Part shown: piece after piece, positions 63,174 to 64,000 of the stretch
Position numbering within the stretch: position 1 is the first letter of the stretch
Layout of the letters: each line of letters opens with the position of its first letter
Source: Pradoshia eiseniae
GTDB taxonomy: Bacteria > Bacillota > Bacilli > Bacillales > Pradoshiaceae
Length of the DNA: 64,000 nt
Assembly (NCBI RefSeq): GCF_002946355.1
Contig: NZ_PKOZ01000005.1
Coordinates: forward strand, 62,001-126,000
Reading direction: 5' to 3'
Made by a program: the position numbers and the translations under genes
The notes under the pieces: generated by a model
Told to the model about the DNA's origin: nothing
Databases searched by the model: none
The model's input: only the letters and a program-made list of their open reading frames with translations

Positions 63174-64000
63174 TCTGAAATCACCTCCACACCGATATCT
63201 TGCTTATGAAGATAGTCAATCGCTCTTGAAACTTCTGCTTGTTCCCCATCCACATGGATGAATAATGTGCCATATGAACCATTCTGCGTTTGAGATATTT
63301 TCCCTTGCAGGATATTCACATTTATTTTGTATGAGCGAATGACATCTGAAAGCACCGGTGTTTCCGCTGATTCACCGATAAAGGATAACTGGACCACTTG
63401 CCCAGTCGGGTAGGCCTCAAGCAAGTGTTCAATGGTTTCCTTCGTTTCCTCAGGCTCCGTCACTTGCTGAACAAAACGCTTTGTGATTGGTGCCGCTGGT
63501 TTCTTGAACACATCGAGCACCTGTCCAGTTTCCACGACCTTGCCCAATTCCATAACTGCAACACGATGACAAATCTTACGAATGACATGCATTTCATGCG
63601 TAATCAGGACAATGGTCAATCCTAGACGTTTATTGATGTCGACCAATAAATCAAGAATATCATCCGTTGTTTGCGGGTCGAGTGCAGAGGTTGCTTCATC
63701 ACATAAGAGCACCTTAGGATTATTTGCCAGCGCCCTCGCAATTCCGACACGCTGTTTTTGGCCCCCGCTCAATTGGGACGGATAGGCATCCTCTCTGCCC
63801 TCAAGACCTACTAGCTTGATAAGCTCCTGTACCCTAGCTTTTCGTTTCTTTTTCGGTACCTTTGCTATTTCTAGAGGAAACTCAATATTTTCACTAACGG
63901 TTCTAGACCATAGGAGATTAAAGTGCTGGAATATCATGCTCACTTCTTTGCGCGCTTCTCTTAATTCCCTTCCTTTAATGGCGCCCATATCCCGGCCAGC
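63170..64000 (-). CDS. metN: Methionine ABC transporter ATPase (5' end cut by window edge)
   Basis: The 276 C-terminal residues of MetN. Q-loop FQHFNLLW, signature LSGGQKQRVGIARAL, Walker B VLLCDEATSALD and the H-loop ITHEMHVI are present. The last 90 residues form the NIL regulatory domain, which binds methionine for feedback inhibition. The Walker A and about 65 N-terminal residues lie beyond the right edge, as would any S-box riboswitch. The frame is open to the last base. Confidence 0.95.
   Translation of the reverse strand, partial: AGRDMGAIKGRELREARKEVSMIFQHFNLLWSRTVSENIEFPLEIAKVPKKKRKARVQELIKLVGLEGREDAYPSQLSGGQKQRVGIARALANNPKVLLCDEATSALDPQTTDDILDLLVDINKRLGLTIVLITHEMHVIRKICHRVAVMELGKVVETGQVLDVFKKPAAPITKRFVQQVTEPEETKETIEHLLEAYPTGQVVQLSFIGESAETPVLSDVIRSYKINVNILQGKISQTQNGSYGTLFIHVDGEQAEVSRAIDYLHKQDIGVEVISE

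Overview
The window reads as chromosome of a low-GC, spore-forming member of the Bacillaceae. Gene order follows the Bacillus subtilis kap-mrp-yui-yum-yut-thr-yun-suf-met region closely. Sporulation genes (yutH, a YhcN/YutC lipoprotein, lytH, yunB, a yteA-family gene) and AGGAGG-type ribosome binding sites with frequent TTG/GTG starts support this. I see no phage, insertion sequence, CRISPR array, rRNA or tRNA.

Layout. 1-5.3 kb (minus): acyl-CoA ligase, short-chain dehydrogenase and acyl-CoA dehydrogenase (cut by the left edge) behind a readable sigma-54 promoter, with a PAS-containing sigma-54 activator just upstream. 5.4-7.4 kb: membrane-anchored cyclophilin, kapB and kapD. 8.1-13.8 kb: complete mrpABCDEFG Na+/H+ antiporter operon. 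14-21 kb: hotdog thioesterase, a GRPW-repeat mini-protein, pepA, yuiC, yuiB, the tiny yuiA, a NUDIX hydrolase, NDH-2 (yumB) with a Rex-like box, and yumC. 21-26 kb: iron-sulfur and redox genes (yutM, yuzB, yutJ, yuzD, yutI) with a yteA-family gene and an acetyltransferase. 26-29.3 kb: hom-thrC-thrB. 29.4-41.5 kb: yutH, pgpA, yutF, yutE, a DUF3055-like gene, yutD, yutC, lytH, a MetP/MetS-type transporter pair, and yunB-F. 55.7-61 kb: sufCDSUB. 61.2-64 kb: a possible small gene, then metQ, metI and metN (cut by the right edge).

The accessory block is 41.6-55.5 kb, between yunF and suf. Its core is a minus-strand operon encoding homologues of the spore manganese oxidase complex: two small proteins (MnxE- and MnxF-like), a 1223-residue six-cupredoxin multicopper oxidase (MnxG-like), and a Cys-rich two-domain protein. 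Around it lie a paralogue of that last protein, a small orphan membrane protein, a CopC-CopD copper protein and another small beta-barrel-like protein. Five proteins appear to carry seven copies of one small Sm-like beta module. The likely logic is copper supply (CopCD) feeding assembly of a giant oxidase on the spore surface, with the small proteins as scaffold. AdhE, a lipoprotein cytochrome c and a LysM amidase follow.

Several small features are easily overlooked: yuiA (40 aa), metS (36 aa), an SD-preceded frame with an ATT start near 61.3 kb, a non-AUG start at 41.67 kb, and a terminator hairpin whose 3' arm doubles as the yunB ribosome binding site. Family names come from recalled sequence patterns; no database search was possible.
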